Of a stretch of DNA of 64,000 nt, positions 11,558 through 22,861 are shown piece after piece. The notes under the pieces are model-generated. The model searched no databases, was not told the DNA's origin, and was given only the letters and a program-made list of their open reading frames with translations. A program made the translations under genes and the position numbers. Each line of letters begins with the position of its first letter. Position 1 is the first letter of the stretch. This DNA comes from Heterobilharzia americana (lineage: Eukaryota; Platyhelminthes; Trematoda; Strigeidida; Schistosomatidae): the NCBI GenBank assembly GCA_944470555.2, contig OX104128.1:42763920-42827919 (forward strand). Direction: 5' to 3'.

Positions 11558-11920
11558 ATGTATTACAACCTGAATGTGGTTTCTGCCAAGCCTGGTTTTG
11601 AAAAGTTGATGAATTTATTTTTCCTTCTTCAGTTGGATAGGAAGATGTCTTTCTACGGAAAATCAATATCAAGTTTAGCATACAACACATACAGTAGAAC
11701 AGATTTTAGTTCAAAGGCTTACACCCGAAATCCTTTCATTACTGACTCAGTAAAAATACCCAAAGGATTAAGGCGTATCCTTCAACATGATCAGAATTCA
11801 ATCACCTATGAGAACGAGAATATTTCATTCATAGTCCCAAGTGAACAAAAAAATAGATTGAGGAAGATAGGGTCAATACATATTCATTTTTGGCAGTTTG
11901 AAATTACTGTTAACAAATAG
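11558..11920 (+). CDS. Small uncharacterised ORF nested in a plakin intron
   Basis: A 120-residue plus-strand ORF, opposite to the surrounding gene. A pyrimidine-rich tract ending in CTTCTTCAG at about 11630 precedes an internal ATG at 11645, as a splice or spliced-leader acceptor would. The protein from that ATG (MSFYGKSISSLAYNTY onward) has about 91 residues, is basic and Ser/Tyr-rich, and contains PKGLRRILQ. There is no signal peptide or membrane segment. I recognise no family. It could be a real small gene, a retrocopy or chance. Confidence 0.3.
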   Translation: MYYNLNVVSAKPGFEKLMNLFFLLQLDRKMSFYGKSISSLAYNTYSRTDFSSKAYTRNPFITDSVKIPKGLRRILQHDQNSITYENENISFIVPSEQKNRLRKIGSIHIHFWQFEITVNK

Positions 11921-12047
11921 GCTAATGACGCAATCACTACACTAGGAATTCGGTAGATAACATAACCTAGAATATTTTGTAGACGAGATCAGCTTAAATG
12001 CGGAGAAAATACCAAAGAAAGGTATACAGAAAGTACTAAATACTTAC

Positions 12048-12153
12048 GTCACTCTCCAAAAAGCGTTGTAGTAGGACTGTGAAAAACTCAAGGCATATTT
12101 TCAACTGTTCATCTATTATATAATTCCAGTTATCTAAGATGACTTTATACAGC
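12048..12153 (-). CDS. Plakin homologue exon following the SH3 exon
   Basis: This 106-nt exon has acceptor TTACAG and donor GAC|GTAAGT. Its first base completes the AA carried from the SH3 exon, giving AIK|LYKVILDNWNYIIDEQ. Vertebrate plakins likewise resume the spectrin repeat directly after the SH3 tail. It ends QRFLESD in phase 0. Confidence 0.85.
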
Positions 12154-14038
12154 CTGTAAGGCAAAAGTTAGATATAAGAATTACTGTATGATATAGCTAG
12201 TTATGAACAACAAAACAATTTTGTTACTGATATCTAAGTGCATATTCAGAACTGATTTTGGAACAGATATTTCAATGCGCTATAGGAAACGTATTACCTC
12301 AAAAAGTTACTCACTTTGAATGCTAGGATGCGTGATCATTGATAAAATTGTCGTGAATTACGAAATCTAGGAGATAAGGATTACTCATTCTTAACGCAGT
12401 AGATGGGTAGTAACGTGTTCTTCTTAGGATGTGTTGATCCTGTGCTTGAATCTATATATAAGGGAGTGGTAGTACAATGTGGATTAACTGCAAGCTGGGA
12501 CGGAGCAGCCGTTCAGTCCATCTTGATTTTAAGTAGCTTACCGGTTGACATCGCCCAATTGTGAAAAGTAGCTTGAAATTCACCAGTAATCCACAAATCA
12601 ACACACTGAATATTAAAACCAGTCTCTCAAAAATCAGTCTACCAAAAATGCTGAGATGAAAATGGAACTCCATCAGATACATTTTACGGAACTACAGTTT
12701 TTCTAAGTAGAATTTTGAGGACTTGAAGTTGAACAGAAAAATATCGAAGACTGATGAAGGCTCATTGGTAGTTACACCTTTTTGCAGACCATTCAAGAGT
12801 ATTCATATCTATAGCCTACTTTCAGCGAACCGAATGTCTGATTCTTTCAGCCGTGACTATATATTTTTCATATTCCGTCGAAGTCAACTAGTCATTAGAT
12901 CCTACGTTTACTGAATCAGCTATGTTATTTAGTCGTAACCAAGTGAAAATGATGAATATTTATCCCTTTGTTACTTCCACGATGACCATTTTGTTCCAAG
13001 TAATCTGGAGTTTGTTACTTATAAGATCATATAAGTAGTATATAAAACACCGATATCACTGGGAGTAAGAGTTAACATACAAATGGCAGTTCCTGGAGAA
13101 AAAAAATAAAAGTAAAAGGAAGAAGAAGAAAGACGAAGAAGTAACAGAAACTCCAGGACTGCACATCACGAATGTAGGATGCAGGCACTATTTGCGTGAA
13201 CTACATCGCATTTCACTGATAAGTAAAGTGCACAGTAAGTACAGAAGTTAGTCAACAAATGTCTGTTGTATACAACTTATGAGATTATGACAAACATATT
13301 AATAATGAATAGTGGCTAGCAATGGAATCATTAATGCATAGTTGAAACACAAGCAATATCGAGGTATCCGCGCAAGAGCCTATATACCAATAGAGACCGA
13401 TCAATTTGACCCAATCAACGTCAAGACAATACAAGTAGTAACATAACGCCAAACATATAGATTAATTCTAAAATTCCAACTTTATTTGATTTTGTTACTC
13501 ATAATGGTGTTCGAGTAATAATGTACTTTTGACTGGTCACTTATAACTGCTAGGGTATAGTTATGACTAGTCATCTGTGCTTGGCATTTTATCCAGTAAA
13601 TAATACCATGTCACGGTGCGCTGTATCAAACAAACACATTTCGTTTACAATTAGATTCTATTACAGTGGGTACTGGGTTTACATTTACGTTATTTCAAAT
13701 CGTATTTTGCATCAACTTCCTTCACAGGACATACCAGTTATATAAACCAAATATTTTACGAAGCTTAAATGTAGAGAAAATAAATCAAAGTAATTCCTCT
13801 CTTTGCCACCTTCACGCATAGAATGCATGAATTTTATGAATATATTTCGACTGAAGTACAGCTTGAGTTTTTTAACTGACGTCATTATCGAATGGACCGT
13901 AATCAAAGCAAAGTGAAGAAGCAGTTAACATCAATACACTTTAGTTCACCTGTTGAAACTTAAGTCGATATTTACTCACACTTTTAACCAGTCTCTTGTC
14001 AATGACATAAAAATGAATGAAACGAAGTGATCACTTAC
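12154..14038 (-). other. Intron, about 1.9 kb
   Basis: It contains a purine-rich tract flanked by a 12-13-bp inverted repeat (13085-13162). Otherwise I see only AT-rich DNA with short chance ORFs. Confidence 0.65.
13085..13162. repeat. Inverted repeat around a purine-rich tract
   Basis: GGCAGTTCCTGGAG (13085-13098) is mirrored by CTCCAGGACTGC (13151-13162). The ~52 nt between are nearly all A and G. A transcript of either strand could form a stem with a single-stranded purine or pyrimidine loop. No known element is recognised. Confidence 0.5.
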
Positions 14039-14673
14039 TTAATGGCTTTCTCTTGGGCTTCCATATCTGGTGATGGTATCCATACACAAACAGATGGTAC
14101 AAGTGCCTCAACTTTTCCGTCAAGACTTCTAACGTGCCAGTGTAGCTTTGAGGAGGACTGTCCTAGTGGGCTGACATTTTCAGTCAGTGTACTAGTTGTC
14201 TGCTCTGAAGGTGAACCATCAGAACTGCTACTTTGACCATGACCAAAATTCCAATATGGCATTGTAGAAATTCTTGGTGATGTGTAGCGTAAATAAGAAT
14301 TACTATCACTTGATCGATCATCTATTTCCTCTGTCCGTGATCCGCTGTCAGTATCTGTTTCACAAGTATCCATTGCGTCTGACGTTAAGTTAATTGATTC
14401 ACCAGATTCTGTTATTTCTTCTTCCTTTGGATTAGTATTTGTTCTTAGAATGAACTTTCGTTTACCATTTATGCCACCTGACATATTGTCAATTAGAATA
14501 ACTCTTTCACCAGCTGATAGTTTCATTTTCGGTGTTTCATAATCGCATAACATGATAGCATTTACAGGCGCTTTGATACGATTTGTTCGTAAATAAATTG
14601 GTACAAGCGATTTTGATTGTTCAATTAGTTGTTTTGAACGATTAACCATATAATTCAAATGATCAAATTGACT
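14039..14673 (-). CDS. Plakin homologue SH3-domain exon with a large acidic insertion
   Basis: This 635-nt exon runs from acceptor TTTTATAG to donor AA|GTAAGT, phase 0 in and phase 2 out. The order is a helix (SQFDHLNYMVNRSKQLIEQS), a linker VPIYLRTNRIKAP, then an SH3 domain of plakin type. The first SH3 half reads VNAIMLCDYETPKMKLSAGE and RVILIDNM. The second half reads HWHVRSLDGKVEALVPSV followed by CVWIPSPDMEAQ. In MACF1, dystonin and plectin the equivalents are CDY, a KGD/E turn, the W-x-V strand and VPSVCF-IPPP. Between the halves, about 110 residues (roughly 14149-14481) are inserted; they are rich in Ser, Thr, Asp and Glu and lie where the n-Src loop would be. The family assignment rests mainly on this exon. 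Confidence 0.92.
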
Positions 14674-15790
14674 CTATAAAAAGTAAGATAGATAATTCCA
14701 GTATGTTGAGGTGGAAACTTGATTAGAACTGTTACCATGATAATAGCATCTACCTATGGACGTTTGTTAGAATGGTAAATACTATCATTGCAAGGAGATA
14801 AATGTTATTTGTAAGTGGAATTTTGGAAGATAAATATGTCGAGTGCTTGTTTGTAGCATGTGGATACCAATGTGTAGATATTTTACTGACATTTGGAAAT
14901 AGGTCATTAGCTATATATTAATATTTTTTACTTACGCTACAGTATTCTTTGAAGATAAGTCGATCGGTCAGGTCTCTAGACGTAAAAACGTTCCTATTGG
15001 TTATTGAGATAAGTATTGTGTACATGACGTTTTGAAGAAACCACGAGGTTTTCGGATAAATTTTGGTGAATGAGTGGATGATAACAATTTCATTCACTAT
15101 TCTTGCACATAGCGCAAAATGTGACTAAATATGTATGCTTAAATGCTTATTGGATTGGTGGTTTGTGTTGGGTTACTTGATTTCAGGGTTATATTTATTA
15201 ATCACTGATATCAGTTATTGGAAACCTGAGAGTGCTAGACTTCTACTCCTATCTAGTTTGTGACTTCTTAGTAACGCGCAACTATTGCCCTCCGAGGTAT
15301 AAACTCCAGGAGTGTCAGGTTTCGTGGTGAGTATGTAACCATCAGGCCATTACGTTGGAATCCACTAGTCTAAACATCCTGTTTCTGTCAGTTTGAGATA
15401 TAGTGCAACCACCATTCAATGCAGTCAGAGAGTATATGTTCTGACATTCAACTCGGTTGACCCTGCATGTCAAGGCTTCTCCTTAGTTATTGCTAAATTA
15501 CTTAAATTGGACGAGTGTCTTAATACATCATAGTTATTTACGTTTCTAACGTATAAGACAAAGGATTTCAACCAATCTATTATTATTTTCGACGATCAGG
15601 TCATTAGTTACTTGTTCCGTTGATCTTTGTTATATCGTGATCCTGCTTTTCTAACAATTTTTGGTCAACTGATTTTATATTCAGTACCTCATCTGAAAGT
15701 CATCTATAGATTAATCTAGACTGAAAAAATGTTTCAACCACATTAGCCTACAATCTACTACATCTGACTGTGGTAATTTCGTACACTCAA

Positions 15791-15801
15791 GGTCATGGTA
15801 A
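15791..15801. repeat. Target-site duplication, 5' copy, of the RTE element
   Basis: GGTCATGGTAA lies directly before the RTE start (GCCTCGCCTGG) and recurs exactly at 19096-19106 after the element's AAT-rich tail. Confidence 0.85.
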
Positions 15802-18800
15802 GCCTCGCCTGGTTAACTAGTTCACTAGTTACTAGCCGGTCCTAAGCCCGGGTAAAGAGGGAAGGTTGGTCATAGGGCTAGCAACCCCGTAAAACAAATC
15901 TAACCGCTAAAGAAACTTCAAAGCACAAACGATGTAAAAAAAATAATAACAAAATTATTCCTCGCTGGAATCGGAGAGGCGAAATGACGTCAGTTGGTGA
16001 AAGCCTTCGGGAAGCCAATTGGCCGATGTGTCTTCTCTCGATGAAAGCGAAAGTAAACGTGGGGACATGGAATGTCCGCACGATGTTTGAACCCAGCAAG
16101 GCAGCCCAGATTGCAAACGAGATAAGGTATAGCATAGAAGTGCTTGGAAACTGCGAGGAATCTGCAGATGGGATACAAGTGGACTCTCCAAACTGTCAAC
16201 TGGAGAATCAGTAATCTACTCCGGTCACCCAGACGACAACCACGAGTACACTGAGGGAGTGGCTATCATGATGTCCCCAACAGCATCGAAGGTTCTCATG
16301 CAGTGGGAACCAATCTCCTCCAGGATCATGACAGCAAGATGGATTCAACTCAGAAGGAAAGAAAGTCACAATCATACAATGCTATGCACCTACAAAAATG
16401 CAGATGAAGAGAAGAAGGAGGAATCCTACAGACAACTTCAATCAACACTGGAGAAGACCTCAGTTGGCGATATCAAAATCCATTTTAATGGGCAACATGA
16501 ATGCCAAACTGGGAGCAGACAACACAGGAAGAGAAGCGCTCGGTGAGGTGATGGACGAGAATGGAGAATTGTTTGCAGAATTCTGTGCATTCAACGATTC
16601 GGTGATTGGAGGCAGTGTGTTCAAGCACAAGGATATCCACAAAGCGACATGGATTTCACCAGCTGGACACACTAAAAATCAAATCGACTTTATCTCAATC
16701 TCAAGAAAATGGAGATGCAGTCTACTTGACACAAGGTCAAGAGAGGAGCAGATGTAGGTTCACACCACTCACAACACTATCTAGTGCAAAGAACCTTCCA
16801 AATCAAGTTGAAAGCCTTCAAGGAGGCTGGTGATAGACCACAGTTCAAGTACAACACTCGGAAACTGAAGGATGAAACTACAAAGGAGATCTTCACTTCA
16901 GCCATCAAGACAAAATGGGAGATATCGAGGAACATCCCTGAAGAAACCTGTATGGAAGAACACTGGAAGTCTTTGAAAGCTATGTGGAAAGAAACCTGCA
17001 CCGCCTTATTAGGAAGGAAGAAGAAAGAAGATGAGGAATGGATCTAAATGGACACATGGAAGCTGATAGAGCAGAGAAAGGAGGGTGGTGAAGCAGAATA
17101 TGAACCAGTGCAAGGATGCTCAACGACAAGAGGAACTGAGCACAATGTACAAAACACTACACTGGACAAAGAAGTGAAGAAGAGTGCACGGAAAGACAAA
17201 AGACACTTCTACGAAACACTGGCAAGTGAAGCAGAACAGGCTGCCGGCTGGTAGGAGTGACCTGACAACATTGTATCAAGTAACCAGGTTGCTATCTGCA
17301 AGGAGAGAGATCAACGCAGACGAAACCAATAGAAGATGAAGAAGGAAATTTAACTATGAAAGAAGAGAAACAAAGAAAACAATGGGTTGACCACTACAAG
17401 AAGCTCTTGAATCGACCACCATTTGCACTTCGTACAGAAATACCACCTGCAGCCGCTGAACTACAAGTGAACATAAATCCTCCAACAAAAATGGAAGTCC
17501 TGAACGCCATAAAGCTACTGAAATGCGGGAAACCAGCAGGACCAGATGGGATCCTGCCAGTAGCACTGAGAACAGATGCAGAGACAACAGCGGACATGCT
17601 CACACCACACCACTATTGCAGCAGGTGTGGAAGGAAAAGAAGGTACCTGGCCATTGATTAGAAGGAGGGTTACCTTGTCAAACTCCCCAAGAAGAATTAG
17701 CTACCTAATTCTTAGCAAGAACTGGCGCGGAATCACTCTGCATCCCCTTCCACCCAGAGCAAGCCGTATCATCCTGGAGAGGCTAAGGGATGCGCCGGAT
17801 TCAAAACTACGACCGGAACAGGCTGGCTGGATTCAGGAAGTACAAATTATGTGCAGACCAAATTGCAACGCTACACAACGCATCATCATAGAACAGAGTA
17901 TAGAATGGCAGTCAACTCTACAGCTCAACTTCATCGACTTTGAGAAGGCCTTTGACAGCGTCGACCGAGAGGTAATTTGGAAACTTCTTCAATGCTATCA
18001 AATACCGCAAACCTTAATCAATCTCATTCAACAACTCTATGAAGACGCCACATGCCAAGTAGTTCACAATGGGAAGCTCAGTGATGCTTTTGAAGTGAAG
18101 ACAGGAGTGAAACAAGGCTGTCTACTATCACCCATGATATTCTTGATTGTGGTTGACTAGATCATGCAATAAGCAGTGGGGAGCGAGAAGAGGGGGATAC
18201 GCTGGTTGGACTGCAGAAAAGAACCTAGAAGATTTGGATTTCGCCAATGATGACTTCTGCCTGATGATGCCTGAAGATCTACAGGCGAAAACTAACAAGT
18301 TGTCAGAAGAGGCAGGGCAGGGCAGCGAGGATGGGACTTCAAGTGAATATAGAGAAGACAGAGGTGATGAAGATACCCAACCAACACCTACAACAACAAC
18401 AACAACAAACTCCAATCACCATCAACGGGAGAAACTTAAAGGAAGTAGCCTCCTTCATCTATCTAGGAAGCACTGTTTCAACTACAGGCGGCACAGGCAC
18501 AGACGAGGATGTTAAAGTCAGAATCGGAAAAGCAATGCAGGTGTTCATTAGCCTGAAACGAGTGTGGAGATCTTCTGCACTCAGCATGTGGAACAAGATC
18601 TGGATTTTCAACACCAGCGTCAAGCCAGTGCTTCTGTATGGCTCAGAGACTTGGCGCGTTACAAAAGGGATTTCCAATAAACTACAGACGTTCATCAACA
18701 ACTGCTTACGCTGGGTCGTTACTGAAGATCAGATGGATTGCCAGAATAATGAGAATAAGCAACAAGGAACTCTGGGAACGAACCAACCAAGAACCTATCG

Positions 18801-19095
18801 CTCAACGTATAAGTAGAAGGAAGTGGAAATGGATTGGGCATACACTGAGAAGGCCGACTGGGGAAATCACGCGTCAGGCCAGTTGCTTGAGTGGAATCCC
18901 CATGGGAAGCGACGAGTCGGACGTCCGAGGTGAGGGTGACATGGAGGAGATCGTGCTAAGAGGAAATGAGAGGTTGTGGGCTTTCGTGGAGCCAGGTTCA
19001 AAAGATCTCAGAGAACAGAGTTCACTGGAGACGTGCTACTGAAGCCCTATGTTCCATTAGGAACCCAAGGGACCAATAATAATAATAATAGTAAG
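15802..19095 (+). mobile_element. RTE-clade non-LTR retrotransposon, full length but inactivated
   Basis: About 3.29 kb from a 5' leader shared with the copy at 28772 to an (AAT)n-type 3' tail, flanked by an exact 11-bp duplication. Order on the plus strand: an apurinic-endonuclease domain (GTWNVRTMFEPSKAAQIANE near 16050-16130, then KATWISPAGHTKNQIDFI near 16640-16690); reverse transcriptase (LLKCGKPAGPDGILP near 17515; DFEKAFDSVDREVIWKLL near 17936; GVKQGCLLSPMIF near 18105); a C-terminal domain (FIYLGS near 18455; VKPVLLYGSETWR near 18622; RRKWKWIGHTLRRP near 18810). Several frameshifts and stops split the ORF, and the catalytic F-x-DD box reads FANDD (18240-18254), so this copy cannot be autonomous. 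It lies antisense to the host gene. Confidence 0.92.
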
Positions 19096-19106
19096 GGTCA
19101 TGGTAA
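19096..19106. repeat. Target-site duplication, 3' copy
   Basis: An exact repeat of GGTCATGGTAA from 15791-15801, following an (AAT)n tract. It marks the 3' end of the RTE insertion. Confidence 0.85.
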
Positions 19107-20799
19107 TATAATAAGCTCATTTTGTCAAAAACCGCTGCTAAAATCTCAAAAAGCTGTAAAATATGAATTGGCCACTGAGTTAGGCGAACGAAAACGAGTT
19201 CATTTGTCTACAGTTTGACTTATTTCGACTGATAGAGGAGATGCCAGGACGTGTCACAGCTGGGAACGGAAAGCCTATAAAATCAAACTCTACACACTAA
19301 CATTGAGTGGCATTTTTTAAGAAAGATAGAGTGCTCCGCCAAGACTAATCTTCAGCGATGCCCCGGCTAACAATAGAGAGTGAAGTGGTTTAGCATGTTG
19401 ACCACTTCACTTAATTGTGAAGTGGAATCAGCTCCAGTGGGTCAGTGACCGAAGGGGTCTTTGAATGCATACAAAAGTTTCGACTGGGTTTCAGCAAATT
19501 GCACCATTTGTGATGCCACCACGATATCCAATCTCCCGCTAAAGGTTGAGTTTACTGCTCTACAGTCTGTTCTGTTCTACTATGGGATTGAGCAGCGTGG
19601 CTATTAAAAGTAGAGAATATGAGAAGGCTTCATGTGTTCGACTACCATTGAGTTCATAGTACAGACTGCTTTATGATTCCAGTACGTTAGTGATGAAGGA
19701 GTTCTGTATGAGTTGTGGATATAATTTGTGAGTCGCTTGACGTGTTTATGAGCCTTTATTCTGTGAGATAGGAAACTGTGTTGCTGTACCTAGCCACTAT
19801 CTGCTCCATCACATAAAGTAAGATTAAGAAGGTTTAGGCTGGAAAATGACAAGCGATAGCCTGACTAAAACGTGGCATAAGTCGATGAATCCTCTGACTA
19901 TTAGTCTGGTCGGTGTAGAGGAATCTTGACTTGACTGTTGGGATCAAAGTAACAGCAGAAACCAGTGTTTAAATGGTCTAGGTATCATGGCTCAGAGTCC
20001 ATCTTACTCGTCATACCTTAATCGGTATTTACTTACACATCTTAAGACAACTCTACCATTTTTGACCTCTTTCTTTTTTATTTCTTTAGGTCGTGAATAT
20101 CAGAAATTTACTTTTTACTCCAATGAGAATTTACAAATATATGTCGTTGGTAAACTATCAACCTAATACTTAACTTATTCATTTCTTTGTAGTCAGGTTT
20201 TGATCCTGATATCTACAAATTAATATAAACAAAGCACGTTGCTAAATGTCGAATAGTGAGTTGTGCCTTTTAGATAGATCAGCCAACATACTTTACTGAA
20301 GCGACTTATGACCTCACTGTTCAAAATAATTTCCAGTTATACATATCAGGTGATCGTAAGCGATCATCTGGTGCTTACGCTAAGCCAAAATTTGGCATTT
20401 CCTGACATTCGTCAGAAATAAGTGGTTTCAGCTTTGATGACTACATTTTCCTCCCACAAATCTGAATCCATATCCACTAGTGATATAGTTGGATACGTTT
20501 AGACTGAGGAATTCTCATCATGATTGAAGTCGTACGAGGGTAGGTTTGGTAGATTGATTGACTACTGGAGAGTGACCAGTTGAAACTTCATAATACTCAC
20601 CAACAATCATGGAAATTAAGTCAAACAAGTTTTTTCAACAATCGCCTCTGACCACCTAACAGAAATCGACATTCACCTCAAATAGTGAGGCTTCTGAGTT
20701 GGTTACAACATTTCAAAATCTTCAGTAAGATTGAGTCAATGCAAAACAAAATGAAGTTTTTATTTTTACTTTGACTATCTGAGATAGCCATGGTTTGGA

Positions 20800-20905
20800 A
20801 GACTAGTATTGATACTGGGTGATAACTGAAGGTGAGATGAAAATCTGAGCCACGACGGGATTCGAATCAGCGACCATCGGGTTTCCGGTGTCGTGCTCTA
20901 CCAAA
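20800..20905 (-). repeat. tRNA-like SINE fragment, left arm of an inverted repeat
   Basis: On the minus strand it carries an A-box-like TAGCTTATTTGGTAGAGC and a B-box-like GATTCGAATCCCG, followed by a tail CATCTCACCTTCAGTTATC in reverse sense to 21026-21109. It could be taken for a tRNA, but the acceptor stem does not pair, so I call it tRNA-derived. Confidence 0.55.
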
Positions 20906-21025
20906 TAAGCTACCAGAGGCAACTGTTGACCACATTTTCATTTCAATTAAACCACTGACGGTTTGTCTCGACTGTCATGTGAATTCGTGACGCGTTACTA
21001 CGGCTTGATTGTACTGAGACTGGCT

Positions 21026-21109
21026 GCCAGATGGTCAGCGGTTTGAATCCCGCCGCAACCCAAATTTTCATTTCACCTTCAATCATCACCCAGTATTAGA
21101 CTGACATTT
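21026..21109 (+). repeat. tRNA-like SINE fragment, right arm of an inverted repeat
   Basis: TGGTCAGCGGTTTGAATCCC (B-box-like) with the tail AATTTTCATTTCACCTTC is the inverted counterpart of 20800-20880, with about 80-bp arms. It lacks the A-box half. Confidence 0.55.
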
Positions 21110-22362
21110 GTTACTCTCCAATGACTAATCGATCTAACCATAAATGCTGATGAGTGGCTTGTAAATCTAACATCGTAATTAAGGCTTGTTGATCATGAAA
21201 TCTTAATTTCTTACCGAAGACAAGTCAATAAAAACATAATTTGGGTGTATCAAAACATTTTGAAGCTGTCAATCAGGTGATAATAGTTATAACTGAGCGA
21301 ATAACTTTCTGCTAATGAAAGTGATTCATTTGATCTATGGCAATACTTTATTTATCAAGGTAAATTAGATAAAATGAATTTAGTTAAGGCTTCAAGTTTT
21401 GAATGCTTCTGTTCGGTACGCTAAACACACACACGCACACACATACAGGCACACAAATATAATTAGATATTTAGATAAGTTCGTCTGACCTTATTTTTAA
21501 ATACTCTAAATAATAATAAGAAGAAAGAGAATAGTTTTAATAAATTCAATCCGTTGATTGTTTTCTCTTTCAATTCAGTGATCATATGATCGTTAAACTA
21601 GGGAGACAGACAGATCAGGGGAACGACTTCACAATTTCACTAATCTCTTTCTATCGAAAATTAAACTAATTATTATCATAGATTTCATACTTATAAAAAA
21701 AATCTTTAAAACTCGTTATAAATTTACCAGTTTTCTGTTAATTTTGTACAATATTAAAATTATACTAGTGAGTACAACAAATATTATATAACCAATTAGT
21801 TTTACTCTTTAAAGCAATAATATATTGTATTACCCTTGTCTTTTTTTTAATGTGCTTTTTATCTGTTTGCTTAGTTCACTGACCAAGTAGAAAAAAATAG
21901 CTTCCCTAATATTGACGGAAGACATTTTTTGCATTAATGATGGATAGGGACCAAGAGCGCTTGCATTCAAACATATTTCAGGCTCAACAAGGTTGGAATT
22001 ATGGTGGCATTTAAACCTACAGACTCACTGGGAGATCAGCTTTGTCAGCTTAAGCATACAATAGATCTTGTTAGGCAAAAATGATCAAATCCACTAAATT
22101 CCATGCAATGACTGTGAAGTCAATAGCATACAGCAAACTAGACGATCGGGTTCAGTTAGATTATCGTAACATAAGAATTTAACCAAATGCAAAATGACAA
22201 ACCATAATAAGATCGATAATCTTGTAAAACTCGGTTACTGCAATGCATACATTAGCACGCAACCACACAACTGGGTGGGAAAAACCCATGGTGTATAACT
22301 CTAATGTAATTAGGTGGAGAGAGACATTGGTTGCTGAATCTTTACACATCGGATCTATACCC

Positions 22363-22500
22363 AACAGGAATGAAGCAATACCTATACCAGAGTTATGGAA
22401 AATTTTACTACCAATGAAAACAAAGAAAATGAGGTAACGGGATTATAGAAATCAGACGTCAAAAGTAGACTAGTTATGATAATACACTTGGTTTTGGCTA
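22363..22500 (+). repeat. Unclassified repeat X, copy a
   Basis: GGAATGAAGCAATACC, ATGGAAAATTTTACTACCA, GGATTATAGAAATCAGACGT and so on recur at 24424-24560 and, more diverged, at 39172-39280. No ORF or terminal repeats could be defined. Confidence 0.55.
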
Positions 22501-22662
22501 GCAGAGGAACCCAGGAAGCGCGTTTTGTCCTATTTAGGACTCGTCAGCTGGATATACCTGCACTCTAGTGAGCAATGTTCTTCACACTGAGACTCTAACC
22601 TCGTACCCATCACTCCAAACGTCAGAGTGTTATCTACTAGGCCACTTAGGCACGTTAGCCAC
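22490..22662 (-). repeat. Sm-alpha-like SINE with hammerhead remnant, copy A
   Basis: On the minus strand: an A-box-like TGGCCTAGTAGATA, a decayed B box AGGTTAGAGTCTC, then a hammerhead-like segment (22510-22553) and the conserved trailer TTCCTCTGCTAGCC. It is about 170 bp. It faces copy B at 22862-23035 in opposite orientation. Confidence 0.8.
22510..22553 (-). ncRNA. Hammerhead ribozyme remnant (G12 to A), Sm-alpha type
   Basis: On the minus strand the 5' core CTGACGA (22547-22541) is intact and stem II GTCC/GGAC is paired, with loop TAAATA. Stem I CCAG/CTGG is kept. Core G12 is A (plus position 22526), so the box reads AAAA instead of GAAA, and stem III is mispaired (ACGCGCTTC). G12 acts as general base in hammerheads, so this copy should be inactive. 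Confidence 0.8.
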
Positions 22663-22861
22663 CTCTTATAAAATAGGAGTTAGCTGTTACTATTTGTTGA
22701 TATGATTGTAGTTCTCCATTATTATACTGAATCGAATTGTTCGACTTCTGTTGGCATATGGGCTCATATGAGGATGCATCGAGATTACTTGAATATTAGT
22801 TATGATGAAATACTTGATTGTAGCTTGTAATAACTAATATTCGTTGTACAAGAGGTCAGTA

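Larger units (their letters stand above)
8749..12047 (-). other. Intron, about 3.3 kb
   Basis: It holds the MITE copies at 11294-11521 and a plus-strand ORF at 11558-11920. In 8750-11290 I see nothing beyond AT-rich DNA; the short ORF at 8920 shows no recognisable protein. Confidence 0.7.

Noticed and set aside
20830..20905. Possible true tRNA gene on the minus strand
   Set aside because: A and B boxes are present but the acceptor stem does not pair, and a partial copy lies inverted nearby; SINE origin is likelier.
21425..21455. CA-rich tract considered as a CRISPR-like or satellite array
   Set aside because: It is an ordinary short microsatellite; no spacer-repeat structure.
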